This document shows, piece by piece, positions 41,960-49,883 of a DNA stretch of 50,777 nucleotides. A program made the translations under genes and the position numbers. The DNA is taken from NCBI GenBank assembly GCA_028277945.1, contig JANQFH010000048.1, positions 1 to 50,777 of the forward strand, given 5' to 3'. The stretch comes from Oligoflexia bacterium. Lineage in GTDB: Bacteria > Bdellovibrionota_G > JANQFH01. The notes beneath the pieces are model-generated. The model made no database searches. It saw only the letters and a list, made by a program, of their open reading frames with translations, and was not told the origin of the DNA. Position 1 is the first letter of the stretch. Each line of letters starts with the position of its first letter.

Positions 41960-43033
41960 ATGTCAATGAAGACGATTTACAACTTTAATGCCGGACCAGC
42001 CACGATGCCCACAGCCGTGCTGCAGCAGCTACACGAAGAGTTGCAACCCACTGGCAAACCCTCCCTGTTGGAGATTAGCCATCGCTCCAAGGAGTTTGTG
42101 GCGATCAACGAAGAGACGCAGACGCGGCTACGACAGCTGCTGGCCATTCCCAAGAACTACAAGGTGCTGTTGCTTCCTGGAGGTGCCTCACAGCAGTTTG
42201 CCATGGTGCCGCTCAATCTTATGGATAAGAGCGCCGACTATGTTCTCACCGGTCACTGGTCGGAAAAGGCTGCTGCTGAGGCTGACTCTGTTGGCAAGGT
42301 CAACAGGATCGACTCGGCCACAGAAAACGGCTATCAAACGATACCAGCTATAGAAAAGCTAGCTGCAGACCCAACTGCGAGCTACTTGCACATCACCAGC
42401 AACAACACCATTTACGGTACGCAATACAAGGGCTTTCCAAAAACCGCCGATGTGCCTTTGGTTGCTGACATGTCTTCCGATATCTGTTCGCGTCCTGTGC
42501 CGATAACAGACTTTGGCTTGATCTATGCCTGTGCCCAAAAAAATCTCGGACCCGCTGGCATTACGGCGGTCATTGTACGCGATGATCTTGTCGAGAGAAA
42601 CTATCGCACGATGCCGAGTTTTTTTCGTTACGCCACCCATGTGGCCAAGGCGTCTATCTACAACACACCAGCGGTCTTTGCCATCTATGCCATGTGTTTG
42701 GTGCTACGTTGGATCGAGGTTGAGGGTGGCCTGAAGTCCATCAAAGAGCGCAATGAGGCCAAGGCGAAGCTACTCTACGATACCCTTGACGCCTCAGAAC
42801 TCTACTTGACCCATGCAAGCCGAGAGAGTCGCTCCATGATGAACGTCACCTGGAGGCTACCGACAACAGAACTCACCGATTCCTTTCTCAACCAAGCCAG
42901 TGCAGCAGGGTTGCAAGGGCTCAAGGGACATCGCGCCGTTGGCGGCATTCGCGCCTCTCTATACAACGCCATGCCGCTTGCAGGCGTACAGACCCTGATT
43001 GAATTCATACGGGAGTTTGAACGCCAGACATGA
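41960..43033 (+). CDS. serC: Phosphoserine aminotransferase
   Basis: SerC converts 3-phosphohydroxypyruvate to phosphoserine with PLP. Motifs include 'YNFNAGPATMPTAVLQQLHEEL', 'ISHRSKEFV', 'LLPGGASQQFAMVPLNL', 'HITSNNTIYGTQYKGFP', 'ADMSSDICSRP', and the PLP Lys in 'YACAQKNLGPAG'. The C-terminus 'GHRAVGGIRASLYNAMPLAGVQTLIEFI' is typical. Start is ATG at 41960 or 41966. It diverges from DUF1015 with only 31 bases between starts. It overlaps serA by four bases (ATGA). Confidence 0.95.
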   Translation: MSMKTIYNFNAGPATMPTAVLQQLHEELQPTGKPSLLEISHRSKEFVAINEETQTRLRQLLAIPKNYKVLLLPGGASQQFAMVPLNLMDKSADYVLTGHWSEKAAAEADSVGKVNRIDSATENGYQTIPAIEKLAADPTASYLHITSNNTIYGTQYKGFPKTADVPLVADMSSDICSRPVPITDFGLIYACAQKNLGPAGITAVIVRDDLVERNYRTMPSFFRYATHVAKASIYNTPAVFAIYAMCLVLRWIEVEGGLKSIKERNEAKAKLLYDTLDASELYLTHASRESRSMMNVTWRLPTTELTDSFLNQASAAGLQGLKGHRAVGGIRASLYNAMPLAGVQTLIEFIREFERQT

Positions 43034-44604
43034 AGCACAAGATCCTCTGCATGGATGGCTTTAGTGGTGCTGGACTCAAGGAGCTGGAGCAAAACTCACA
43101 ACTCGAGCTGACCTCTCTGAAGTCCCTACCCCACCAAGAGCTCATAAAAAAAATAGCGCCCTACAGTGGACTCATTGTCCGCAGCTCTACCCAAGTCGCT
43201 GCCGATGTCATTAGTGCGGCGAAAAACCTCAAGATCATTGCTCGTGCTGGCATTGGCACAGACAACATAGACATCGAGGCGGCAACTGCACAAGGCATCT
43301 TTGTGATCAACGCGCCTTTAGGCAATACCACATCTACTGCTGAGCTCGCCTTTACACTGCTGCTGTCACTGGCACGCCACATACCCCAGGCAGCCAAGTC
43401 CATGGACGCAGGCAAGTGGGAGAAACAGCGTTTTAAGGGCAATGAGGTCGCCCACAAGACATTGGCTATCATCGGCCTTGGCAGGATTGGCCAAGAGGTG
43501 GCAAAAAAAGCTTTGGCATTTAAGATGAAGGTCGTTGCGCACGACCCCTTTCTGAGTGAAGAGCAGTTCAAAGCCCTCAACATCCAACCGCTTTCACTTG
43601 AAGAGATCTACAAAAGCGCCGACTACATAACCGTTCACACCCCTCTAAACGCTGAAACGGAAAACCTCATTGGCAAAAATGAGTTTGCCATGATGCAACC
43701 AACAACCTGTATCATCAACTGTGCCCGTGGCGGTATCATCAACGAAGCCGAACTCGCTGCCGCATTAAAAAAGGGTCAGATCGCTGGTGCGGCGCTCGAC
43801 GTCTTTACTGAGGAGCCTTACGAAAAGTCGACCTTCCGTGATCTAGATAATTGCATCACCACACCGCATCTGGGAGCCTCCACGAGTGAGGCTCAAGAGG
43901 CCGTTGGTATTGAGATTGCTGGCGCCCTATCTCACTTCTTTGCCAAAGGCTTTACCACCAGTGCGGTCAACCTTCCGGCCATCGACAGCAAGAGCTTGCA
44001 AGAGCTGCAACCACAGCTGCTACTTGCAGAGAGGCTCGGCAGCTTAGCAGCACAACTGTGCGAGGGCGCGCTGGAGCAGATTGTCTTTTGTGCAGCTGCA
44101 CGCAAACCGCAGCTCTTAACCCGAGCCGCAGTCAAAGGTACTCTCACCAAGATATCGACCCAACCACCGACCTTTGTCAACGCACTCAAACTGGCGCAGG
44201 AGCGTAGTATCCAGGTTGGTGAAGAGTTTTTTACGTCGGCATCCCATGGTGACGACCCACTCGGCATCAAACTGAAAACCTCCCAAGGCCTCACCGAAGT
44301 ACGGGGCACAGCGCACGCCAATGGCTTGCTAAAGTTGACCCAGTTCAACGACTACAATCTGGAGATGGAGGCAAAACACCATCTGCTCTTCATTGAGAAT
44401 GCCGACCAGCCGGGCATCATTGGCTGCATCTGTACGATCCTTGGCAACCACAAAGTCAACATTGCGCAGATGCAAAACGTCCGTAAACATCGCGGTAGCG
44501 AAGCACTCACGGTTATCCGCATGGACGAAGCCCTACCCGAGAAGACTCTTGAGACCATCCGGGCAGAAAAGGGCGTGCACGTGGCCAAACAGGCCTCCCT
44601 CTGA
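43030..44604 (+). CDS. serA: D-3-phosphoglycerate dehydrogenase
   Basis: SerA oxidises 3-phosphoglycerate in the first step of serine synthesis. The 524-residue long form has the NAD loop 'IIGLGRIGQEVAKKA', catalytic regions 'INCARGGIINEAEL', 'ALDVFTEEPYE' and 'TTPHLGASTSEAQEAVG', an intervening domain and a C-terminal ACT domain ('HLLFIENADQPGIIGCICTILGNHKVNIAQMQNV'). The ACT domain suggests feedback by serine. ATGA overlap with serC couples the two. Confidence 0.96.
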   Translation: MKHKILCMDGFSGAGLKELEQNSQLELTSLKSLPHQELIKKIAPYSGLIVRSSTQVAADVISAAKNLKIIARAGIGTDNIDIEAATAQGIFVINAPLGNTTSTAELAFTLLLSLARHIPQAAKSMDAGKWEKQRFKGNEVAHKTLAIIGLGRIGQEVAKKALAFKMKVVAHDPFLSEEQFKALNIQPLSLEEIYKSADYITVHTPLNAETENLIGKNEFAMMQPTTCIINCARGGIINEAELAAALKKGQIAGAALDVFTEEPYEKSTFRDLDNCITTPHLGASTSEAQEAVGIEIAGALSHFFAKGFTTSAVNLPAIDSKSLQELQPQLLLAERLGSLAAQLCEGALEQIVFCAAARKPQLLTRAAVKGTLTKISTQPPTFVNALKLAQERSIQVGEEFFTSASHGDDPLGIKLKTSQGLTEVRGTAHANGLLKLTQFNDYNLEMEAKHHLLFIENADQPGIIGCICTILGNHKVNIAQMQNVRKHRGSEALTVIRMDEALPEKTLETIRAEKGVHVAKQASL

Positions 44605-44615
44605 CCTGCTAAAGG

Positions 44616-44645
44616 AACCGAGTAGCTTTTTACTCAGTTTTATTT
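44616..44645 (+). terminator. Weak terminator after serC-serA
   Basis: Short arms GAGTA and TACTC, extended by AAC/GTT with a bulge, enclose a GCTTTT loop and are followed by GTTTTATTT. It lies just after the serA stop codon. Confidence 0.5.
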
Positions 44646-44710
44646 GACACAGCGCTTCACCTGCGCTAAAGGAGCTGCTATGCCCAAAGGGGCATGGAGA
44701 TTCAGCAAAG

Positions 44711-46792
44711 ATGCGAACCTACTGCACCCCTCTCATTAGATCGCTCTGCCTAACGCTGATCCTAATCCAAAACGCAGCCGCGCAAGGAACCAGAGAGTCG
44801 GATCCGGTCTTAGAAAATAGAGTGCGCGAAATCGTCGAGAAAGCACTACCTAGTTACTACTTTTTTCAAGGCCCTTACTTTAAGATGCGCGGACTTGGCG
44901 AAGCTGAAGAGGTGGAAAAAAACAGAGCTAAGCGGCAGCCAGCTTACCCTGACAGTTTTCTCCTTGAGAATAATCAAGCAAAGTTGTTAGAACTGGCACA
45001 GGCTCTGCTTGCCGCAACCAATGCACAGCAACGACACAGTAGAGGCCAAAAACTCATCAGAGCCATCCATACAGCTTCCATAGCAATACGAGAGGGCCCA
45101 CAACCTCTACTGCCAATTATCTGGACTAGTGGTGCGGTTAAACGGTCAGGAACACCGACTGCAATCAAGGTCTCCCCAGGCTTGAATAGAGCGCATGAGC
45201 TTACGCTTCTGTACACTGTGATCATTGACATGGACCAAGTTGGTCGGACATGCAGCAGTGCTCTGGAGGTTCTCGTCTGGACACACGCCCTTATGCTCAA
45301 TAAGAAAGAAACCATTACATTGCAAGAGGCTATAAGAAGCCGGGTAAAGCAGTGGATTGAGGCAGAGAGCGACGTAGAAGTTAACGACCTTACATTTTTC
45401 AATCTACAGGTGTTTACAGATCTAGCAGCCCATGGAATGGTTCAGAGCTTAGAGAGGTTCTTTGTCTCTATTCTCCATGGCCGTCGTTTCGTTGAACTAG
45501 GGCTGCCTATGCACCAAAACAGTTGGGACTCTAGAGACGGCATCCAAGCCAATGCTGTTGACATGGGCTACTTTTTTGTCGAAAGCATGCGTGGCGAATT
45601 TAATAGCGGGTTGCTACCAGAACATGACTCTGCAGATAGTGCTGTAGACAGAGCCACAACCATTCTCGAAGAAGTAGCGGCGCTAGCACGAGAATATGCA
45701 GCTACCGATAATAGAGACCGGTTCGATGACTTTGCCACAACGGTAGTGAATAAAGTACCGCTGTTTCATAATCCGCATGAGCCGCTTTGGACCGACATGT
45801 ATATCCCGTTTGCGGAACTGCCAATGATCTTTGACCTGGATGAGCGTTTTGCTGCAGTGTTAGAAGCGACACATCAATGCGCGGCGCTAGCATCCCATGA
45901 CACTGCTCTGCAAACGGGAGTAGATAATCTGACTGACCCGCCAGACGGACTAACCCCAGAAATTTGTGTGGAAGAGCTGATAGTAGGGATTGACCGTAGC
46001 AGCCGACTGGGACTGTTTGAAGCGCCGATAAAAACAGAGATTATGTTTGCTGAAAGAGATAGAGAAAGCGGTGCGCCAAGTAATGCGCCCGCGGTCAAAT
46101 TTGCGTTCAAGGCTAGGTCGGTTGATGAGAGTCAGGGACTTTTACAGGTCGTGCCAACCATCAAGATTAACCTTGAAAAGTTGCTTCCAGCTCAAACCCA
46201 AGAAGAGACAGAAGAGACAATGGACAACAAACTCCTTATTACCCATATCCACAGTCAGCTGATGCACTTTGCCACCTCCCTTGTGCTCTACCAACAGACG
46301 TTCAAGATCGCGGCTGAAAAGATGGAGGAACCAGCAGATGGGTTCGTCGCCATGGATTTAACGAAACTCACGAATCTCCCCAAACCTCTGTTTAACGCGG
46401 TGCAGGTGCAACGCCAACATCCCGACGCCAAAAACTTGGAAAGGCTCTTTCTCCACACTGTGATGGTACGACATAGCAATTACACGGGCCTACCGCGTGT
46501 AGAGATGAAGACATCCCTAACAGTCTACCCCGTGCAATGGTTCATTTGGTCAGCAGAAAACCGCTATCGCGGGATGCTCCGTATACGCGGGGATTATCGC
46601 GTCGCCGAAAAGCGAAGAGGCTGGGCGCATAGAGCCATGCAGTTGGCCTGGCCAGCTGAAGCTGAGGGGGTTACCGCCGATTTCTTTAGAAAGGCTAACG
46701 ATGGGCCAACGCTCTACGAGAAACTCGCAGCTGATCCTAACATTGAAGAGCTGGCAAGGCTGCTATTTGAAGTTGCCAACTCAGAAGATTAG
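44711..46792 (+). CDS. Exported hypothetical protein (693 aa)
   Basis: A signal peptide ('LIRSLCLTLILIQNAAAQ') suggests a periplasmic or secreted protein. The rest is mixed helical with no recognised catalytic motif. One feature is a small Cys content ('GRTCSSALEVL', 'ATHQCAALAS', 'PEICVEEL'). A C-terminal region 'VEMKTSLTVYPVQWFIWSAENRYRGMLRIRGDYRV' resembles a beta-strand-rich segment. It is 106 bases after serA and likely has its own promoter. I cannot assign a family. Confidence 0.8.
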   Translation: MRTYCTPLIRSLCLTLILIQNAAAQGTRESDPVLENRVREIVEKALPSYYFFQGPYFKMRGLGEAEEVEKNRAKRQPAYPDSFLLENNQAKLLELAQALLAATNAQQRHSRGQKLIRAIHTASIAIREGPQPLLPIIWTSGAVKRSGTPTAIKVSPGLNRAHELTLLYTVIIDMDQVGRTCSSALEVLVWTHALMLNKKETITLQEAIRSRVKQWIEAESDVEVNDLTFFNLQVFTDLAAHGMVQSLERFFVSILHGRRFVELGLPMHQNSWDSRDGIQANAVDMGYFFVESMRGEFNSGLLPEHDSADSAVDRATTILEEVAALAREYAATDNRDRFDDFATTVVNKVPLFHNPHEPLWTDMYIPFAELPMIFDLDERFAAVLEATHQCAALASHDTALQTGVDNLTDPPDGLTPEICVEELIVGIDRSSRLGLFEAPIKTEIMFAERDRESGAPSNAPAVKFAFKARSVDESQGLLQVVPTIKINLEKLLPAQTQEETEETMDNKLLITHIHSQLMHFATSLVLYQQTFKIAAEKMEEPADGFVAMDLTKLTNLPKPLFNAVQVQRQHPDAKNLERLFLHTVMVRHSNYTGLPRVEMKTSLTVYPVQWFIWSAENRYRGMLRIRGDYRVAEKRRGWAHRAMQLAWPAEAEGVTADFFRKANDGPTLYEKLAADPNIEELARLLFEVANSED

Positions 46793-46796
46793 CCGA

Positions 46797-47399
46797 CTAA
46801 CGCCGAGGAAACCAACGCGGCAGATTGTTCCAGTCGTCACCTGAAACCTCTTCTTCAAAGAGCTTCTCTAGCTTCTCCATTTTGTAGCTGCCGTTTCTTT
46901 GAATCGATTCGCGCACCTTCCAGATGGAGCAGGTGAGCTGACCACTCTGATTATCAGCAATACCAAGCGTACGATCGATGGTAAAACCACCGTTGGCCTT
47001 TTGCACTTGCGCATGGTGGACCTTGCTATGTAATAGAGCGTCGAGCTGCTTGACCCGTCCCTCTTCTTCGTGGGCAGCTTCCTCAGCACGCAGATCCTTG
47101 CGAAAGGGGTGCAGCACCGCGCAGTACGGCAGATCACTGAAGTAGTTCTGCCAGCGTAAGATAAAATCGGAATAACCTAGCGCCTCGATCTCGCTGTTGA
47201 TCTCGCCATCGAGCAGGTTGATGAGATCGGCAGTCTGGTCGAGTTCAACCCCTTTGAGCACGGTTACCCGTGACTGCAGGGTGTAGCCAAGCTTGTTCTT
47301 AAAAGCCTGCTCCGTAGGAAGCCGCTTTTCTCGAAAGAGCTCAACACCCGGCTTGACTCGAAACAACAGTTTCAGAACTGTGGCAACTAAAGCAGCCAT
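46797..47399 (-). CDS. Hypothetical protein (200 aa)
   Basis: An N-terminal hydrophobic stretch ('AALVATVLKLLFRVKPGVELF') may be a membrane anchor or a short amphipathic helix. The rest is soluble and helical, with a Lys/Glu-rich middle ('DLRAEEAAHEEEGRVKQLD') and a Trp/Arg-containing end ('DDWNNLPRWFPRR'). No family was recognised. It converges with the 693-residue gene (4-base gap) and diverges from bioY. Confidence 0.75.
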   Translation of the reverse strand: MAALVATVLKLLFRVKPGVELFREKRLPTEQAFKNKLGYTLQSRVTVLKGVELDQTADLINLLDGEINSEIEALGYSDFILRWQNYFSDLPYCAVLHPFRKDLRAEEAAHEEEGRVKQLDALLHSKVHHAQVQKANGGFTIDRTLGIADNQSGQLTCSIWKVRESIQRNGSYKMEKLEKLFEEEVSGDDWNNLPRWFPRR

Positions 47400-47486
47400 A
47401 GGGCTTTCTCCTTAACACCAATCAGGCGAGGATACCATCCGTTTATCTTATCACCAAAGGCGTGATTTACCAGCTCCTCGTCACTG

Positions 47487-47515
47487 TTGACAGCGTGTAG
47501 GGGGCCGGCTAGTTT
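47487..47515 (+). promoter_or_regulatory. Possible bioY promoter
   Basis: TTGACA (47487-47492), a 17-base spacer and TAGTTT (47510-47515) lie directly before the likely start codon. The -10 box is weak, and the spacing implies a very short or absent leader. Confidence 0.35.
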
Positions 47516-47522
47516 TGTCAGG

Positions 47523-48125
47523 ATGGCAAGAACCTTAGAGAACCTGACTCCAGTTGGCAACGATGGTCATAGCATTGAAATGCCGCTCTCTACCTGGCTC
47601 ACTGCCACAGCTGTCCTCGCCACTGTGGTTGCCACCACGCTAGCTGCCTGGGTTCGCATTCCCTTACCCTTTACGCCGGTACCGGTAACCATGCAGAGCT
47701 TTGTGGTGCTGCTCAGTGCCGCCTGTTTAGGCAGAGCTCGCGGCGGTATGGCGCAGCTGCTTTACGTCGCTTTTGGCAGTTTTGGCCTACCCATCTTTGC
47801 TGGCGTGACGGTTGCTGGACCCTATCTGCTTGGACCTACTGGGGGTTACATCATTGGTTTTGTCGCTGCGGCCTTCTTTGTCGGTCACGCCGCCTCGAGA
47901 CGTTCTGACTACGGACCCATGGCAATCATGATGATGTTCGTCGCGGGCACGACGCTCATCTTCATTCCAGGATTGGTCTGGTTGGCGAGCTGGATGCAGA
48001 CATCACTGCAGCAGACCGTGGCGTTGGGACTACTGCCATTCCTACCAGGAGCGCTCCTTAAGATTGGCGTTGCTTCTTGGATATACACCCGTTTACAACG
48101 TCGGCTGCGTTATCTCTTTGCTTAG
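47523..48125 (+). CDS. bioY: Biotin transporter BioY (S component)
   Basis: The 200-residue membrane protein has six hydrophobic segments and the BioY motifs 'RIPLPFTPVPVTMQSFVVLLSAACLGRARGGMAQLLYVAFGSFGLPIFAG', 'GPYLLGPTGGYIIGFVAAAFFVG' and 'LPFLPGALLKIGVAS'. BioY binds biotin and works alone or with an ECF energising module, which is not in the window. I chose the ATG at 47523; a TTG at 47487 would add 12 residues, and the ATG at residue 21 is also possible. No BirA-type operator was recognised. Confidence 0.93.
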   Translation: MARTLENLTPVGNDGHSIEMPLSTWLTATAVLATVVATTLAAWVRIPLPFTPVPVTMQSFVVLLSAACLGRARGGMAQLLYVAFGSFGLPIFAGVTVAGPYLLGPTGGYIIGFVAAAFFVGHAASRRSDYGPMAIMMMFVAGTTLIFIPGLVWLASWMQTSLQQTVALGLLPFLPGALLKIGVASWIYTRLQRRLRYLFA

Positions 48126-48135
48126 TGCCACAAGG

Positions 48136-48588
48136 CTAGTTTGCAGCACCCGCTTCAATCCAGCAGAACAGCGTGATCAAGTCGAGATCGTCAAAATCCT
48201 CATAGATATCGCCACCGTCGTGTTCCAGCAGGCCTTTGAAGGGTTCTGCAATCAGCGGCGCATTGAGGGGGTCAGCAGGGTCGGTGGCAGGATCTACCGC
48301 ACCAGAGCTGATGAGATTGTTAAAGAGCGTTGCCGCACTACCGCTACCAACAAGATCGAGGCCACCTGCCGGAGCGACCGTAGCGTGGCAGCCCGAGCTG
48401 TCGCAGCTAGAGAAGACCGGCACAACATCAAGGGTAAAGTTAGGCGTGGCAACGCCGGTGCAGTCCACCGAGTTCTCCACACCGGTGACGGCCACCGTAC
48501 CACAGGCGGTGAGGAGCCATGCGGCCAGTGAAAACAGCAGACAGAATATCCATAATACAGGCGCGCTACGCCTCTGTTGCATGATCAT
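48136..48588 (-). CDS. Lipoprotein with cytochrome c-like CX4CH site
   Basis: A signal peptide with lipobox ('LAAWLLTACG') anchors the 150-residue protein in the envelope. The central 'DVVPVFSSCDSSGCHATVAPAGGLDLV' matches single-heme c-type-like proteins with the variant CX4CH binding site, common in deltaproteobacteria and planctomycetes. A later Met or His ligand is not obvious. The end is acidic ('DGGDIYEDFDDLDLITLFCWIEAGA'). It overlaps the PilZ gene by four bases. Heme attachment is inferred. Confidence 0.75.
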   Translation of the reverse strand: MIMQQRRSAPVLWIFCLLFSLAAWLLTACGTVAVTGVENSVDCTGVATPNFTLDVVPVFSSCDSSGCHATVAPAGGLDLVGSGSAATLFNNLISSGAVDPATDPADPLNAPLIAEPFKGLLEHDGGDIYEDFDDLDLITLFCWIEAGAAN

Positions 48589-48974
48589 GAACTGGATTGC
48601 CAGGGCTGGCCGGTGATCCTCTCCACATACTCACGCAGGCTGTTCTGCACTCGTTCAGAGATCTCGACAAACTCAATCCCCATACCACAGTGTTGCGCCA
48701 CCTTGCCGCGGGTCAGGTCTTGCCCGCTGCCAGCCTGGTCTTGCACCCAACGCACCTCACCAATGGCCTTGAGTACTTCATCACAGTCCGGAAGGACAAA
48801 CTCCATATCCACCCGCTCACCCTGGTGAAAGGGATCGCGGGTCTTCACAAAGATGCCGCGACGACTCAAATCCAAGGTGTAGGCAGCAATAAAACGCTTG
48901 GCATGCTCACAGTAGACCGTAACGAGCGCATTGACACGCTTTTCAGAACGCTTTTCATTGGGAACCGACTCCAC
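48585..48974 (-). CDS. PilZ-domain protein, Myxococcus-type
   Basis: The 129-residue protein has the c-di-GMP-binding signature: 'RSEKR' (RxxxR) near the N-terminus and 'DLSRRGIFV' (D/NxSxxG) after 25 residues. The rest matches the small PilZ subfamily found in many paralogs in Myxococcus: 'DPFHQGERVDMEFVLPDCDEVLKAIGEVRWVQD', 'HCGMGIEFVEISERVQNSLREYVE'. It overlaps the downstream lipoprotein gene by four bases, which suggests coupled expression and perhaps c-di-GMP control. Confidence 0.9.
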   Translation of the reverse strand: MESVPNEKRSEKRVNALVTVYCEHAKRFIAAYTLDLSRRGIFVKTRDPFHQGERVDMEFVLPDCDEVLKAIGEVRWVQDQAGSGQDLTRGKVAQHCGMGIEFVEISERVQNSLREYVERITGQPWQSSS

Positions 48975-49060
48975 GCTGGCGTCTCCTTAATAGGTCCTAT
49001 CTCTTAACCCATGCGCGCTAAAATGACAAGCACCCCCAATCCGAGAACCCCTTGAAAAAT

Positions 49061-49093
49061 CTGCTTGATACCTCTAGTTAGAGGGATAAGCAG
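49061..49093 (+). promoter_or_regulatory. Hairpin covering the thiN ribosome binding site
   Basis: CTGCTT (49061-49066) pairs with AAGCAG (49088-49093) and CCTCT (49071-49075) with AGAGG (49080-49084). A small internal loop and an AGTT loop separate them. The AGAGGG that should serve as ribosome binding site lies in the right arm, ten bases before the ATG at 49096, so translation could be controlled by folding. No TPP riboswitch signature was seen. Confidence 0.5.
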
Positions 49094-49095
49094 TT

Positions 49096-49749
49096 ATGTT
49101 GGCAAAAACAAATAAGCTCTGGGCTGTCATTGCAGCCGGGGAGATGCGCTGTCGGCCCTTTTGGCAGAGGCTGCTACGGCAGGCAGAGAGCATCCTCTGT
49201 GCCGACGCTGGGCTGCGACACTGTCGTGAGCTTGGTGTGCAGCCCGACCTTCTGGTCGGGGATCTCGATTCTCTAGGCGAGGTGCCGCAAGAGATACCCT
49301 GCCTGTGCTTTGATTCCGACAAGGAGGCTTCAGACAGCCAACTGGCCATCGAGGCTGCCTTTGACCGGGGTGCGGAACGAGTCTTTCTTCTGGGTGGACA
49401 CGGTAGCCGTCTCGACCATAGCTTTGCCAACCTCAGCCTCCTGAGACGCTACCCAGGGCGGCTCTTCATGGTCGACGGTGATTACGAACTCGTCGTCATT
49501 ACCAACAGTTACGAATTCCAGGCAGAGCTTGGCCATACCTGCTCGCTCATGCCTGTCGCCGGCCCGGGCGCTCAAGTCACCACCAAAGGGCTGCGCTTTG
49601 GTTTGCAGGATGAGGAGCTACGGACGGACTCTCATGGGCTTAGCAATGAGGTCACCGAGCCGGTGGTGCGCATCCAGGTTCATCGCGGCGCGGTTGTGCT
49701 GTTTCAGACTTGGGAACCCTTCAGCGATCGTAGCATCCTGCGCTCCTAA
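49096..49749 (+). CDS. thiN: Thiamine pyrophosphokinase
   Basis: This enzyme transfers pyrophosphate from ATP to thiamine to make thiamine diphosphate. The 217 residues show 'LWAVIAAGEM', 'SILCADAGLRHCRELGVQPDLLVGDLDSLGEVP', 'CFDSDKEASDSQLAIEAAFDRGAERVFLLGGHGSRLDHSFANLSLL', and 'LMPVAGPGAQVTTKGLRF'. These include the GDLDS and SRLDH motifs of the family. The length is normal. It is followed 134 bases later by the FHA/sigma-54 regulator gene. Confidence 0.93.
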   Translation: MLAKTNKLWAVIAAGEMRCRPFWQRLLRQAESILCADAGLRHCRELGVQPDLLVGDLDSLGEVPQEIPCLCFDSDKEASDSQLAIEAAFDRGAERVFLLGGHGSRLDHSFANLSLLRRYPGRLFMVDGDYELVVITNSYEFQAELGHTCSLMPVAGPGAQVTTKGLRFGLQDEELRTDSHGLSNEVTEPVVRIQVHRGAVVLFQTWEPFSDRSILRS

Positions 49750-49883
49750 CTTGCTGCTTTGAAATGCCAAGCAGAATAATGAGGCATTTATGCCCGTTTG
49801 ACAGCTGCTCGATAACTGCGGTAAAATTGTCGCATACAAAGCAGCGATAGCGGCCTCCTACCCAAACCCATACGGCACGATAA

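Noticed and set aside
48236-48616. Plus-strand open frames over the cytochrome-like lipoprotein
   Set aside because: They are antisense shadows of a gene with a clear lipobox and CX4CH motif.
48975-49095. TPP riboswitch before thiN
   Set aside because: The conserved CTGAGA and ACCTGA-type core elements are absent; only a simple hairpin is present.
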